Origin: CAZRUA01 sp964603125
GTDB lineage: Bacteria > Bacteroidota > Bacteroidia > B-17B0 > Aurantibacillaceae
Length of the DNA stretch: 13,685 nucleotides
Reading direction: 5' to 3'
Assembly (NCBI GenBank): GCA_964603125.1
Contig: CAZRUA010000097.1
Location: forward strand, 1-13,685
Under the pieces are notes generated by a model. The model made no database searches and had not been told where the DNA came from. It was given only the letters and a program-made list of their open reading frames with translations. Below are positions 13,042 through 13,685 of the stretch, piece by piece (position 1 is the stretch's first letter; each line of letters opens with the position of its first letter). The translations under genes and the position numbers were made by a program.

Positions 13042-13685
13042 TGAAGGCTGTTTTATTCCCAGAAAGCACTCGCGGAAAGGCAGATTATGGCTGGCTAAAA
13101 GCAAATTATAGTTTTAGTTTTGGACAATATTATAACCCAGAAAGATTGCATTTTGGTGCACTTAGGGTTTTAAATGATGATACAATTGCACCTAATTCTG
13201 GTTTTCCTACTCATCCACATGATAATATGGAAATCATTACAATTCCATTTGAGGGTGAATTAACGCATAAAGATAGTAGTGGAGGGAGTGGAACTATAAA
13301 GCCCGGAGAAATTCAACATATGAGTGCAGGAAGTGGCATTTACCATTCGGAATTTAATTATTCGAAAACGGATTATTGTAAGCTGTTTCAGATTTGGATA
13401 ATGCCAAAGGAAAGAAATATTGAGCCTAGGTATCATCAGCAATTATTTTCAGATGAATTAAAGGAAAATAAATTTTGTGTTATTGCAAGCCCTGATGGAG
13501 CTAACGGAAGCATGCATATTAATCAAGATGCATGGCTGTCAATCACTAAAATGAATTCAGATTCTAAACTTTCATATAATCTAAATAAAAAGGGTAATGG
13601 AGTTTATTTTATTTTGATTTCGGGTGAGGTAGAAATTGAAGGGCAGAGGGTTGGTAAGCGGGATGCTTATGGAGTGTGGGATTTT
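13041..13685 (+). CDS. Pirin family protein (cupin-type metalloprotein), 3' partial
   Basis: The frame is open from the ATG at 13041 to the last base, 215 codons with no stop. Only a short C-terminal piece should be missing, since pirins are about 230-290 residues. It is a bicupin metal-binding protein, and several bacterial pirins show quercetinase (flavonol dioxygenase) activity or affect metabolic enzymes. Seen are YGWLKANYSFSFGQYYNP (16-33), HFGALRVLNDDTIAPNSGF (37-55), and the metal site THPHDNMEIITI (His58, His60) with MSAGSGIYHSEFN (His102, Glu104). These match the four ligands of E. coli YhhW (His57, His59, His101, Glu103), followed by LFQIWIMP at 115-122. The start overlaps the stop of the preceding gene (TAATG), and the three genes form one MarR-controlled unit. 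Confidence 0.93.
   Translation, partial: MKAVLFPESTRGKADYGWLKANYSFSFGQYYNPERLHFGALRVLNDDTIAPNSGFPTHPHDNMEIITIPFEGELTHKDSSGGSGTIKPGEIQHMSAGSGIYHSEFNYSKTDYCKLFQIWIMPKERNIEPRYHQQLFSDELKENKFCVIASPDGANGSMHINQDAWLSITKMNSDSKLSYNLNKKGNGVYFILISGEVEIEGQRVGKRDAYGVWDF

Noticed and set aside
13260..13442. 60-residue minus-strand open frame near the window end
   Set aside because: It lies opposite the pirin gene, whose metal-binding motifs are encoded across this stretch on the plus strand.

Overview
The window comes from an AT-rich genome of the phylum Bacteroidota (Bacteroidetes). Four candidate promoters resemble the -7 element of that phylum (TAnnTTTG), recognisable Shine-Dalgarno sequences are largely absent, and exported proteins carry signal peptides ending just before Gln. 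The protein types (Bacteroidota-style YebC N-terminus, Cache-HAMP-PP2C phosphatase, SSS symporter) fit the same phylum. I cannot name a genus. The window shows no RNA gene, CRISPR array, insertion sequence or phage gene. It looks like ordinary chromosomal core sequence with a few less usual genes.

Layout. 1-483 (+): the 3' part of a YjdJ/NATD1-type small acetyltransferase followed by a YjdI-type iron-sulfur protein. 506-5218 (-): a tight biotin operon read from right to left, in the order bioB, an exported beta-rich protein of unknown function, bioF, bioD, bioA. All junctions overlap or are 2 nt apart. 5219-5376: a divergent control region with an imperfect inverted repeat. 5377-5691 (+): a small, extremely basic exported protein whose stop codon overlaps that of a convergent sodium:solute symporter (5688-7160, -). 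7321-12133 (-): yebC, then recJ, then a large membrane-bound Cache-HAMP-PP2C phosphatase. 12296-13685 (+): a MarR-type repressor, a muconolactone-isomerase-like small protein and a pirin cut by the window end. These three are joined by two TAATG stop/start overlaps.

How the genes work together. BioF, BioA, BioD and BioB perform the last four steps of biotin synthesis, from pimeloyl-ACP/CoA to biotin. The genes that make the pimeloyl precursor (bioC/bioH, bioW or analogues) are not in the window. The unknown exported protein is translationally locked between bioB and bioF, so it should be made whenever biotin enzymes are made. It is the best candidate here for something undescribed. YebC (translation or regulatory factor) and RecJ (single-strand exonuclease) form a housekeeping unit. 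The phosphatase is a signalling output protein whose anti-anti-sigma partner is not visible. The MarR-pirin operon looks like a self-regulated stress or redox-type module, with a small palindrome lying across its own promoter.
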